A DNA stretch of 64,000 nucleotides, taken from positions 65,037 through 129,036 of the forward strand of contig KN832873.1 of assembly GCA_000827325.1 (NCBI GenBank). Reading direction: 5' to 3'. The notes under the pieces are model-generated. The model was not told the origin of the DNA and ran no database searches. It worked only from the letters and a program-made list of their open reading frames with translations. Source of the stretch: Oidiodendron maius Zn. Its lineage: Eukaryota > Ascomycota > Leotiomycetes > Myxotrichaceae. Position numbers and translations under genes: made by a program. Positions 1 through 9,879 of the stretch are shown one piece after another; within the stretch, counting starts at the first letter, position 1, and each line of letters starts with the position of its first letter.

Positions 1-830
1 CTCAAATCTGCGCTCATCATCAAAGCGCTCCTCTCGTATCTCCCTGTTTTCGAACCTACGCTCCTCGTCAAGTCTGCGCTCCTCGTTAAGCCTGCGCTCC
101 TCCTCATATCGCCCTTCACCACGGTCCTCATATCGTCGTTCACCACGATCCTCGAAAGCATCCTCCACTCGGCGCTTATCCCCTTCGAACACGTTCTCTA
201 CGTGGTGTTTATCCTCTTCAAATCTATGATCTGTTCCTGATTAGTTCTACCGTATGTAAATGAGGGGCGGGGCGGAAGGAAACTCTACATACGCAATTTC
301 TCTCCCTCGTGCATTAACAGCGCTCCGCCAACAAGGCCGACTGCCACGCCTGCTGCACCATAGGCTAGGTTGTGGTTGGCAGCCTTCGGTGGTGCTGCTG
401 CTTGCCCCTGAGCGGGATTCTGACCCCGACCTGGGTATTGGCCCTGAGGCGGATATTGACCCTGAGGAGGGTATTGACCCTGAGAGGGGTATTGACCCTG
501 AGATGGGTATTGACCCTGAGATGGGTACTGGCCTTGAGATGGGTACTGGCCTTGAGATTGGTACTGGCCTTGAGATGGGTACTGGCCTTGAGATGGGTAC
601 TGGCCTTGAGATGGGTATTGGCCTTGAGGAGAATACCCAGGGTGTGGGTGTTGGAGGGTTCTCTCGCCAGTGCGCTCATTGATATAGACCATGTGCTGGC
701 CTTGCTCATCCCAGCGCGAAACCCAAGGCGGCGGCAGCGGGGGACCTTGCTGCTGTGGCGACGCCTGGCCTTGGCCTTGGCCTTGGTTCTGGTGTGCGAG
801 ACTGCCCGCGATGTTCTGGATGAAGTCCAT
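1..830 (-). CDS. WW-domain / glycine-zipper protein with GQYPSQ repeats (3' end beyond window)
   Basis: Two exons are seen: 830..293 and 230..<1. The intron (292..231, 62 bp) has a GTATGT donor, an ACTAAT-like branch site and a CAG acceptor, and it restores the frame exactly. The start ATG at 828-830 begins MDFIQNIAG. Order of parts: a Q/G-rich leader; a WW-like module (PPPWVSRWDEQGQHMVYIN, then T-x-P) at about residues 33-63; about a dozen GQYPSQ-type hexapeptides; then a hydrophobic glycine zipper (AYGAAGVAVGLVGGALL). Exon 2 encodes a charged tail rich in E, R and D (ERRY/ERRF units) that runs off the window. WW modules bind proline-rich peptides and Q/Y/P/G repeats are common in phase-separating or prion-like proteins, but the function here is unknown. 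The longer frame upstream of M830 has no supporting homology, so it was not used. Confidence 0.7.
424..640. repeat. Coding minisatellite, 18-bp unit (GQYPSQ)
   Basis: About twelve tandem copies of an 18-bp unit (plus-strand reading CCTTGAGATGGGTACTGG with variants). They encode the hexapeptide array of the WW-domain protein on the minus strand. Units near the 5' (left) side drift to PPQ/PGR variants while the central ones are almost identical, which suggests recent slippage. Long open frames on the other strand and frames across this array are by-products of the repeat. Confidence 0.85.
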
Positions 831-1818
831 CTTAGCTTCTCTCGAGAGTGCAAAATAGTCTAGAACAACAGTTTCTGACGAACAGAGGTTGGAGAAGCCA
901 GGTCGCCAGTGCCCAAGGGGAAAGAAATGCCTCACTCTTAACAGATTCGGTTCACGCCGCAATAGCCGAGACGAATCAGCACTGCCCGATAGGTCACGCC
1001 CGCTTGTCTCAGGGGCAATGCCCCCCTCCCATCTCAGCTATCATTGCGTACGTACTTTCCTAACTTCGTCTAGAATTAACACTACCCTCACACTGTCTTA
1101 GTATATGCTCTGTGCCTTATGCAAGGCGATCGACTGCGACAGATATGCCGTAAAATATCTGAAGTCAGTCGGCAGACGTTTTCTCCCCGAAAAGGACTTG
1201 GAACCTTTGAGCCAACCTGCTATGATTAATCTCTTTGGCCAGGTAAGTTAAACTAGAACTCCGTGGATCGTTTCAGGGTTGGTGCGACGGATGTTTCTTC
1301 AGAAATTCGAAACAAAAGGGGTAGCACACCGCCTTTATTCTGCCCCGACCAGCGGCTTTACCCGAGAATGCTAAATGACGTGATCGGCTCCATTCGTTCG
1401 ATCTCAACCGCGGGAATATACACTGAGCATTGTACAGCTCGCCATTATATATGATTATCCACCGCCTCTGATGTGCATGAATGGTTCTATTTAGTTTCCT
1501 CTGCAAGTATTGAGACCGCTTTCGAAGCCTGCGTCTGTCGCTTTGCAGCATACAGCTCCACTGCAATAGCTCTTTGATGGCGCGACGGATCCGTATTTCG
1601 TGGATGGCTTGAGTATCGAACCTAGGCACTTGTTTCAGTGCGGCAAGCTGAAAAGAAGTATCTCACTGCGCTTGGTCATGGAAGGGAGACTAGAGGCTCT
1701 GCAATTGATATATCAACCCCAAAATTGCTTGGGCAACCAAGTTCTTTAGTCAAGCCCGCACAGATGTAGATGGTCGCCTGTGGAAGCTATTTCTTACAAG
1801 AGATAGCCATATCATAGT
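831..1818. other. Intergenic, possible orphan exon only
   Basis: No recognised gene. One plus-strand ATG frame (1105..1242, 46 codons, beginning MLCALCKAIDC) ends exactly at a good GTAAGT donor. The nearest acceptor would give an intron of only 34 bp, too short for a usual fungal intron, and I recognise no family. It is left unannotated as a gene. Confidence 0.3.
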
Positions 1819-3561
1819 TTAGTACTCATCCTCAATACCATCATTATCCTCGAGAGAATCTGCTGCAACTTCCTCATAGTCACGCTCCAGAGCCGCAAGG
1901 TCCTCACGAGCCTCAGAGAATTCGCCTTCTTCCATACCTTCACCAACATACCAATGCACGAAAGCACGTTTAGAGTACATGAGATCAAACTTGTGGGAAA
2001 GAGTGGACCAAGCCTCGGCGATAGCAGTTGTGTTAGAAAGCATGCAGCTTATTGGTGTTAGTACTCGCACAATTTCATAAATAGAGGAGGATTGCACTTA
2101 CAGGGCACGGTTAACTTTAGCCAAATCTCCATCAGGCACCATCTGTGGGGGTTGATAGCAGATACCGATCTTGAAACCAGTCGGGCACCAATCGACAAAC
2201 TGGATGGTGCGCCTAGTCTTGAGAGTAGCAACCGCATCGTGAGCCTCTTTGGTAACAACATCGCCGCGGTATAACAAGCAGGTTGCCATATACTTTCCGT
2301 TCCGGGGGTCGCACTTTACCATCTGACTGTTGGGCTCGAAGCAGGATACGGTCATCTCCTGCACAGAATTGGCCTCATGGGATGCCTTAGCAGTTGAGAT
2401 GACTGGCGCGTATGCAGCAAGAGGGAAGTGGATGCGTGGGTAAGGGACTAGGTTAGTCTGAAATTCATTGAGGTCAACGTTTAGCGAGCCATCAAAGCGG
2501 AGCGATGCAGTGATGGAAGATACCACTGTCCATGTTGTTAACACTCCAGAACTATCTTGTCAATATATTTCAAGGTACCTTGCGCAATCAAACGATTTAA
2601 GTTCTCGACGTTAGGACGCTCTAGGCCCAAGTTTCTTTGACAGATGTCGTACGTAGCCTCGTTGTCGACCATGAAACAACAATCAGAATGTTCAAGGGTT
2701 GTGTGTGTAGCAAGGATAGAATTATATGGCTCAACAACCGCAGTGGCCATCTGTGGCGCTGGGTAGACGCAGAATTCTAACTTCACTTTCTTACCGAACT
2801 CTGCAGACAGACGCTCCATTAGAAGAGCGCCAAAACCAGAACCAGTTCCACCACCAAAGGAGTGGAAGACTAGGAAGCCCTGTAGGCCGGAGCAGTTATC
2901 GGCAACACGTCGGACCTTGTCGAGAACCTGATTGATTAACTCCTTTCCGACTGTATAGTGGCCACGAGCATAGTTGTTTGAGGCATCCTCCTTGCCAGTG
3001 ATCATATATTCAGGATGAAATAGGCTGCGGTAAGTGCCCGTACGGACCTCATCGACGACATTGGGCTCGAGGTCGCAATAGATAGCACGGGGAACATAGT
3101 TGCCTTGGCCTGAGGTACACAGAGGCTTGGTTAACGTGTTGCTCTAAGAAAATATGGCCAGCTTACTCACCTGTCGCAGCGAAGAAAGTGCTGAAGCCAT
3201 TATCAGGCTCAGCGGCCTTGCGCTCGTCGTTCAAGTATCCATCGGGCTAGGAGAATTTGCGTCAGTAAGCCCGCCAAGTAATGTCAACAGCCATCGAAGC
3301 TATACGTAGACATACCTGAATACCGTGCTCGAGACAGTAGAGCTGAGAACCGCATATGTCAGTTGACCGTACAAACAATACAGCCCAATTCAAGTATTTT
3401 AATTATGTCGAAGCTTACCTCCCAGCAAGAGTTGGCAATTTGGCAGCCGGCCTGGCCGACTAGAATTAACAGAGCAGTAAGTACAAGAGCTAAGCAGACA
3501 GTGGCGTGTGAGGTTTGAGGTGTGGCGGGGTCTAACCATTGACACTGATGACTTCCCTCAT
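1819..3561 (-). CDS. tubB: Alpha-tubulin (TubB-like isoform)
   Basis: Seven exons on the minus strand: 3561..3537, 3459..3419, 3342..3316, 3246..3171, 3109..2579, 2525..2102, 2047..1819. The joined length is 1,353 nt, giving 450 aa, the usual alpha-tubulin length. It starts [19 protein letters not shown], carries the GTP-binding tubulin loop GGGTGSGFG, the catalytic-loop region and an acidic C-terminus ending in EDEY with a terminal Tyr. Alpha-tubulin pairs with beta-tubulin to build microtubules of spindle and cytoplasm. The N-terminus resembles the second (B-type) alpha-tubulin of aspergilli more than the A type; the symbol rests on recalled sequence. Unusual points: three very small 5' exons (25, 41, 27 bp), a GTTAGA donor in intron 1 and an AAG acceptor before the last exon. 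All joins restore conserved residues, so the gene looks functional. Confidence 0.93.
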
Positions 3562-3728
3562 GGTTGTTTTTAATATGCAGTACAATGTTAACGGTAAAAT
3601 ATAGAGAGATCACAGCTTACTTTGCTTGCGAAAGGTCGGAAGTATGGCGAGGGTTGAACAAAGGAGTCCAGCTGTTAGTACAGAGATTACAGGAAATAAG
3701 TTAAGGCCGGTTCCCTTTGGCACAAATC

Positions 3729-3985
3729 GGGTACGCTTGGAATGGCGATATAGGCAACAAGGCAACAACGCTAAAGTATAAAACATATAGTAAATCTACT
3801 CTTGCCGCTTTTATTAGCTTAACTCGCCAAATAAATTACTTAGTGAAATTCAAAGACTCTAAAATTCTCTATATTATAATATAATAAAATAGCATGACTT
3901 AGCAATAATTTTCGCTTAGTTTACTTGATATAGTAATATTTAGCGTTGTTGCGTTGTTGCCTACGTCGCCATTCCAAGCGTACCC
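3729..3985. mobile_element. hAT-like MITE, 257 bp, with 8-bp target duplication
   Basis: Terminal inverted repeats begin with a perfect 19 bp (GGGTACGCTTGGAATGGCG) and extend to about 47 bp with a few mismatches. The element is bordered on both sides by the identical octamer CACAAATC (3721-3728 and 3986-3993). An 8-bp target-site duplication is typical of the hAT superfamily. The AT-rich interior has no coding capacity, so it would be non-autonomous. It lies 168 bp 5' of the tubulin start codon, in its upstream region. Confidence 0.88.
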
Positions 3986-3992
3986 CACAAAT

Positions 3993-4064
3993 CACAGAGC
4001 TTCTGCCTGATAATGCTGGGAATTTAAACCCATTCCGTTCAGCACAACCACAGAGCTTCTGCCT
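3993..4064. repeat. Pair of 16-bp direct repeats
   Basis: CACAGAGCTTCTGCCT occurs at 3993-4008 and again at 4049-4064, between the MITE and the next gene's start. It may be a duplicated regulatory site or a local duplication; no function is assigned. Confidence 0.6.
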
Positions 4065-4132
4065 AGAGGTCCCGCGACTCCAAGTTGTCCATCAACCCTC
4101 CTACATACTCTAGCAATTTTCGAAACGACAAT

Positions 4133-4969
4133 ATGCCTGTCAACTTCCTCGAATACATTCCCCGAGAAATTCGCGATAAAATATACACTTACGTCCTAGC
4201 ATGTCCGTCTGGCTCTGTGAGGCTCTTTCCGTGGATCTATTCTCCTCCCAATTTACGCTCCTACGCATTGGAGTTCGATCCTTCTCAAAATATCATTACC
4301 GGTGACAAAGACCCAATAGATCTCTCTCTTCTCAGAACATGCAAGCAGATACACAGGGAATGCAAGGATATCATCTGGGAACACAATGGGCTCCGCCTTC
4401 GAGAGCCGCCCAATCTCTTCCACAAATTCAAACGATATACCACATTCAGAAAGATTCGTTATATAAAGCATATCAAAATACAGCTAGAGCTACTGGATTG
4501 GGATGAGCTGGAATGGATAAGCAAGGCTCTCAAAGCGCTTGTCATATTGGCACAGGAGGGTAGCCTAGAATCGATACGGCTAATCGCAACAAAAGATAGA
4601 CGGCGACGTCTGGTGGAATTTGAGCATCTTTCAAACCTGAAAAAACAGGGAGAGAATATGGACGGGAGGTGGTATCGAGCTGCTTCAATTTCGGGGGTTC
4701 AATCGCTCTCGCAGAGAACCTTCGCTATTAATACAGGATGGCCACGATTTTCACATTGGGGGAAGCAAAACTGGCTGCGTGTGATGCTGTTGGATCCAGT
4801 CCAACCCAATAGATTACTGAAGGAAATTCACGACACCTTCGGGGGTGAGTTGTACGCTAATGGATTGTTGTGCTACAAGGACCATACGAGGGTCGTGGAA
4901 GAATTCGAACTGGATCTGCATGAAGGAGAAATTAAGATTGTACCAAGCCGTAAGCAAGCCAACGTATAA
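4133..4969 (+). CDS. F-box/2EXR-like hypothetical protein
   Basis: Single-exon frame of 278 aa starting at ATG 4133 (MPVNFLEYIPREIRDKIYTY). The open frame extends upstream to 4085 but without an ATG. The opening pattern (F-L-x-Y-I-P-x-E-I-R-D-K-I-Y-x-Y-V-L) is the usual start of fungal F-box-like/2EXR proteins, followed by LLRTCKQIHRECKDIIW, the second recurring motif (L-L-x-T-C-K-Q-I). These large lineage-specific families are usually annotated as hypothetical; some act as substrate adaptors of SCF ubiquitin ligases, but that is not shown here. The rest is polar with no TM segment. The frame is intact and lies just beyond the MITE. Confidence 0.7.
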   Translation: MPVNFLEYIPREIRDKIYTYVLACPSGSVRLFPWIYSPPNLRSYALEFDPSQNIITGDKDPIDLSLLRTCKQIHRECKDIIWEHNGLRLREPPNLFHKFKRYTTFRKIRYIKHIKIQLELLDWDELEWISKALKALVILAQEGSLESIRLIATKDRRRRLVEFEHLSNLKKQGENMDGRWYRAASISGVQSLSQRTFAINTGWPRFSHWGKQNWLRVMLLDPVQPNRLLKEIHDTFGGELYANGLLCYKDHTRVVEEFELDLHEGEIKIVPSRKQANV

Positions 4970-7824
4970 TTGGAATCAAGATATTGAGAAATCTTTGTTC
5001 AATATACCCATTTTAGTTTTCGTACGATACTTAGTCCATCTAGGTTGTAGGGCTGCTGCCACAGACGCTGGTTATGGAGAAACTACCAAATAAATGCATC
5101 TGATAAGTCTGCTTCCACTGGCCCATATGGAAGAACCATAGATTCAAATCTCCATCGGAATTCCGAAGAAGGAACGGAGTTTTGTGGGCGCTTTGGATTG
5201 TACCATGTCCGGGAATTGCTTGCCTATGCGAAGCGAGATTTAACTTAATCCATGCCTCTATCCAGCGTATTAAACCCGTCTTTCTAGGGTTAACGCGCTA
5301 GTAAAGACTTTTAGGGAGGGATTAGAATACCTTGCTATTCTAGCAGGCAACAATATTAGCCTCAATTTTACTGGCGAGACTCCATAGGCAACTAAGAAGA
5401 AGCCTGTATTTAAGAATAAATAGTAGTGTATAAGTAGCCCCAATTTTCACTTGACTATCTATATATGAGTGAATAGTAAGCTGAAAGTGCTTGTAGTATG
5501 TTTAACGGCCGTAAGCTCAAAGAGCGTGTCCGATATTATTTCCGTCAAAGAACGCAGCCAAGGTAACAATATGCTCTTTATGACTGCGTGTCCTCTCGTT
5601 TGCAGTATCTAGGTCAAATGATAATTACTAGGTTATAAATACCATTAGTTTCGTCTTAGTCTCTTGGCTAGGCTTCAGTTTTTGTCTGTACTCCCATAGC
5701 CTAGTTGTCCCGGCAAGTAACTCTTACCAGCTCTTATCGTAATGCTCTAAAAAGACGTCGAAGTCTAGACTACATACTAGAATATATGATCCAGCCTGAT
5801 TGATGGCGAGTACATGAAACCTAATTCGTTTTATAATACCATGAGTATCTTATTGACTTACGTCACTCCTTATCGTATCGCTCCTTCGGGAGAGTAGTTC
5901 TAGTGCCTTCTCATAAAACATAGTTGATACACCGGTACAGAAGGGAGGACCTCCTACGCGCTCACTCCGGAATCGACGAAAGACTTGCTGCAGCTATATA
6001 GCTCTGCTCGCAAAGCGCTCAGTTACATCATTATGCAGATGTGAACAAAGGAATTCCGTATACAGGAAGACGCTAGAAGTATCAGACCCTCAGTGCGGGA
6101 GTAGAAGAAGCAACCAAAGAGTGCCTAGGTCCTTTTGGCGTACCCGGAGTTTACAGACCCCAGGAAAGAGATATGGGAAAGATGCAATCTGAGACAGGCA
6201 AGAATGGGCTTGCGAGAAATCTTTAACATGCTCAACGAGGTCAGGGAAGCAGAACCCCTCATGACTTTGACGAGACTCCACCGCAATTTGGAGCAATAAC
6301 AGAGAACCAGATCACAACAGGCAACCACTGAGTTCTTTGGGTATCATAGTACAGAAAAGGTTCAAGAGAACCCACTTCGAGGATCTTGACTATCAAGGTT
6401 ATCTCCTACCTTGGCTGTATAGAGAGCGGTCGCGTAGCCGGGTCAGCTTTAATACATTGACGAAATAGGCCCAGCCTGGCAATGATTAATACATGAGTTT
6501 ACGATGGCGAAAACTGCCCTATCCCCTCGTACGTCGCGGAAATCCACAGCTAGCAGGGACAACCGATCCAATAATACATCTTATTTAGCTTTCGATGATC
6601 TTCATAATTAACAAAATCAGGGAAAGTAAACCATAAAATCGTTCATTTTTCTCTAGAGCAAATCAGAGTCGGATATTCGGATAAACTCTACAAGTTATAG
6701 TTAGACTAGACTTTATACAACTTATATTTCTAGATAAAACTACTTTAAGTTATAATATACTACTTTTAATTAACTTAAGGTTTTATATATCTTCTACTAT
6801 AAGTAATCCTCTATCTTATTGTTAGATGTCTATCGTACAGAGTGGAAGAGTCGACCAAGCAAGGGTTGTTCAGCAGGAAAGTAAGGGTAGCTGGGACCTC
6901 GCTGGAGGTTCACTAGTAGTTTACAAGAGCAGAGCTGGATTCAATGACTGATGATTAGACTGATCGCTGGGGCCCCTTAAAATGAGGGTTCCGTTAAGCA
7001 CATATACATATAATTAATTAGCTGTCCCGAGCATAAGTCGTGCTATATAGCTAGGTGCTACCCTCTAGCGTCCCTATAGATTTGCACCTGACATAATTGT
7101 AGTAATAAAAAGAGATTAGAAATATTAAATTAGCTAAATTAATTTATTTTAGGGCTGTATTTAAGCTTTAAAAGGGCTATATTTAAGCTTTAAGAGAGCT
7201 ATATTCAATTTAGGACTATTAAGAGTCTAGGTTTAGTAAATATATATCTAGATAAAGAGAGGGTATACTAACTATAAAGGGATATACTAGTTATATCTAT
7301 ATCCTAGTTGTCTAAAAGGGGTAACCCTACTAATATAAGCTGAAAAGGGTAATTGATCAACTAGTATATAGATTTTACATAAGTGCTAGTATATAGATGT
7401 AATATAAGCCTATTAAATTGGATGCATAGTCATTTAGCAAGGGTTCAAAAGGACATTTGCCTTCTCAAATCGGCTCAGGATACATCAGCACCACTTAGCG
7501 GCCCTTATATTCTCACCCTTAGTAATCAGATACTCTTTCTGGATATTGGGCTGTAATCCGGAATCAATATGAAACTTAGTGTATTGAGACATACTGTAGG
7601 ATCTGTGCGCCCCGCCAGTTGTCCGAACCCTGGAAGCTTACCCCGCATCTAGCGATTAGTTCATAGGTTCAGCTCATCCCATAAACTGCTTCTATTCTTT
7701 TCTCAATTCTGCACCGCGGATATTGGCATCTTAGCGATATTCCCCACACGCAACAAAGTCAAATTCCATCTTAATTCCTTAATAATAAAGCGGAGACGTG
7801 TCCGCGGTTGTTGTGACTCTTTAA
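4970..7824. other. Gene-poor, AT-rich interval
   Basis: No intact gene seen. Contents: an 83-bp block at 5308-5390 shared with 11308-11393 (see the repeat entries), AT-rich stretches dense in TA steps (about 6700-7400), and short TTTAAGCTTTAA-type duplications at 7155-7200. The pattern fits old, RIP-damaged transposon sequence. Open frames here (for example 6090-6328 minus) show no family signature. Confidence 0.6.
5308..5390 (-). repeat. Dispersed repeat copy A (relic of a repeated coding element)
   Basis: Matches 11308-11393 at most positions. The minus-strand reading of both copies gives a similar peptide around YGVSPxKLRLILLPARIA followed by SNPSLK, so this is probably a coding remnant of one repeated element. 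I could not identify the element. Confidence 0.6.
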
Positions 7825-9370
7825 ATGTATGATGGAATAATTTTCAAGATGCCATGCTCCTGGATATTACCAATTGCAACTTTGCTAGTCGTTACTGTTG
7901 CTGTGCAGGTGGATTTGGGGAACGCGGCTGCAGAATCTCCTGCTTGTTCGGTAGGCATTAAGCCCCTCCTTTCAAAATCAGAAAGATTGCTCACATTTCT
8001 TTTCAGACACAGTGTACTGTGACAAATCTGGCGATTGCGCAATGCCAGTTAACGAATGTTACGAACTGTTTATGTACAAACACAACTCTACAATACGAGC
8101 TCTCAATCTGCGTACAAGAAACTTGCAATCTTACAGAACAGGCCAGTATGTGTTTCCAGTGATTTACGACTTCAAGCTTGAGATGGGGAAAGAAATTGAA
8201 TATATATAGTTGCCGCCACTATTCTCCAAGATGAGCTGTGTGCAGGAGTTCCCCAGCCTTCACGGAGCGCCGATATCGTTCGGGTGACCATTATTGTTAG
8301 CGTTATCACCTACACCGTCTTCATTTTAAGATGTATATCGAGATATATAATGGCCCTTCAGATCTGGTGGGACGATTGGGCTCTTATTTCGGCAGTAGTG
8401 AGCCCTCTCAGGGAAGGAGCTCGGAAGAAGAAATGCTAAAACTGGCAACAAGCTCTGCACAATTCCAATAACGATCATTCCCATTTACAGTAAGTTACTA
8501 CTCTCCGTATGGCTCTGCTAGAGATTCTGACCATCACTAGATGCCCCCAAAGGCTTTGGGAAACATGTTTGGGACATCCCGCCGGCTAACCTACGAAATT
8601 TACGTCTGGTAGGAGACCTGTTTCCTTCCGACACTTAAGCTGAATAGAGGTAGCTTTACTATGTCTGTCAAATACTCTACTCCTACGTGCAACCTATAAC
8701 CAAGATCTCAATTCTTCTCCTCTACTTTCGGATTTTTCCAAATAGACGCTTTCGCATTGTCGTGATCGTCTCATTGGCGTGGATGATTTGTCACCTAATC
8801 GCCTTCATCCTTGCAGTCGTCCTACAATGCCTCCCTATCAAAAGCCTTTGGAATTTGAGAATGAATGGTAAATGTACCGAGTTCGAAGCGAGTATCTACG
8901 CGGGTGCCGGCCTGAGTATTTTCGAGGATCTTGTGATCATTACCCTTCCGATTTTCGTATTGAAGGACATTAGCTTAACCACGAAGAAGAAAATCGCTTT
9001 ATGTTTGTTATTTGCTCTAGGATCCTTGTGAGTACAGCTCCCATGCATGGAGTAGCGTGAACAAAGACTAATGTCATTATTCAGCGCCTGTGTCACAAGT
9101 ATGGTCAGGTTAAGATTTATCGTCAGCTTTGCACGCTCGATGGACATAACTTGTAAGTTAATTATATTTTAGCTTCTTTAATAGTATAAGTCCTTAACCA
9201 CAACGTCAGGGGATGATGTTGATTTGATCATCTGGTCAATGATCGAAGTCTACACGGCCATCATTTGCGCTTCTCTCGTATCCTTTCGACCCTTGATCAT
9301 GAAGTTAATCCCAACCCTCTTCCCCACCAGTAGAGCGAAAGACGGACACCAACAGCAATGTAACTGGTAG
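7825..9370 (+). CDS. CFEM-domain PTH11-type GPCR
   Basis: Eight exons: 7825..7950, 8007..8145, 8210..8397, 8453..8489, 8541..8608, 8654..9027, 9085..9152, 9210..9370. Total 1,161 nt, 386 aa. A signal peptide or first hydrophobic segment (MPCSWILPIATLLVV, with alternative ATG 7849) is followed by a CFEM domain. Its eight cysteines are visible across exons 1-3 (PAC, QC, QC, NC, LC, IC, TC, LC). Then come seven hydrophobic segments with the family landmarks WWDDWAL, GKHVWDIPP, ITKISILLLYFRIFP, FEDLVIITLP and WDDVDLIIWSMIE. PTH11-type receptors are fungal plasma-membrane GPCR-like sensors involved in surface and host or nutrient sensing; the CFEM part is extracellular. All seven introns have GT-AG ends and keep the frame. 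The cytoplasmic tail is very short after the last TM (stop at 9368-9370), shorter than in many relatives. Confidence 0.88.
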
Positions 9371-9551
9371 TGCAACCGTCTGGTCGTTGAAAGTAACCTC
9401 AAGGGTTCCAAAAAAAATTCACAGTAACTGTGGTATCGAATTGCATAGTGAGGATGTCAAGGGAATAACTGCACAGAGTGAACTGGTTAACTATCAATGG
9501 GTAATAGCAGGGTGCAAGTGGGTTTAAGGGACTTCGCTAGTAGGTCACTAG

Positions 9552-9801
9552 TACGAAGTACGACTCCAAAAGTTTTCAACCACGCTAGCAGGGATGCGTC
9601 CCTCTGGGCGGTCGCCTAGCAACGGGAGCCAACTGAAAAATTAGTGACTTACAGGCTCACATCCCCTAATTTTACAGCGCCTATAGCCCGTAGCGATCAC
9701 TGTTACTCACTAATTTTTCAGTAGGCTCTAGTTGCTAGGCGACCGCCTAGAGAACGCATCCCTGCTAGCGTGGTTGAAAACTTTTGGAGTCGGACTTCGT
9801 A
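9552..9801. mobile_element. Foldback/MITE with ~97-bp inverted repeats
   Basis: The left arm 9552-9648 and right arm 9706-9801 are near-perfect inverted repeats around a loop of about 57 bp. They share, for example, ACTCCAAAAGTTTTCAACCA. The element begins TACGAAGT and ends ACTTCGTA, so a TA dinucleotide borders each end, compatible with a Tc1/mariner-type TA duplication; the superfamily is uncertain. Several arm mismatches are C/T or G/A transitions, as RIP would leave. It has no coding capacity and lies between the GPCR gene and the Helitron relic. Confidence 0.8.
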
Positions 9802-9879
9802 GTTCGAAGTGATAAATATATTTCTACTATGAAAAAGATTACTAATGCTAGGTTATTAAATGAGGGGTCACTAGGAGTT

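Noticed and set aside
260-863. Long plus-strand and alternate minus-strand ORFs over the hexapeptide array
   Set aside because: They exist because the 18-bp unit has no stop in several frames. Only the minus frame with the WW domain and glycine zipper has family signal and a matching splice site.
1273-1629. 118-codon minus ORF
   Set aside because: Starts at a non-ATG codon, Arg-rich composition, no recognised motif or splice context.
3359-3613. 84-codon minus ORF over the tubulin 5' exons
   Set aside because: It reads through introns 1 and 2 of alpha-tubulin in the wrong frame.
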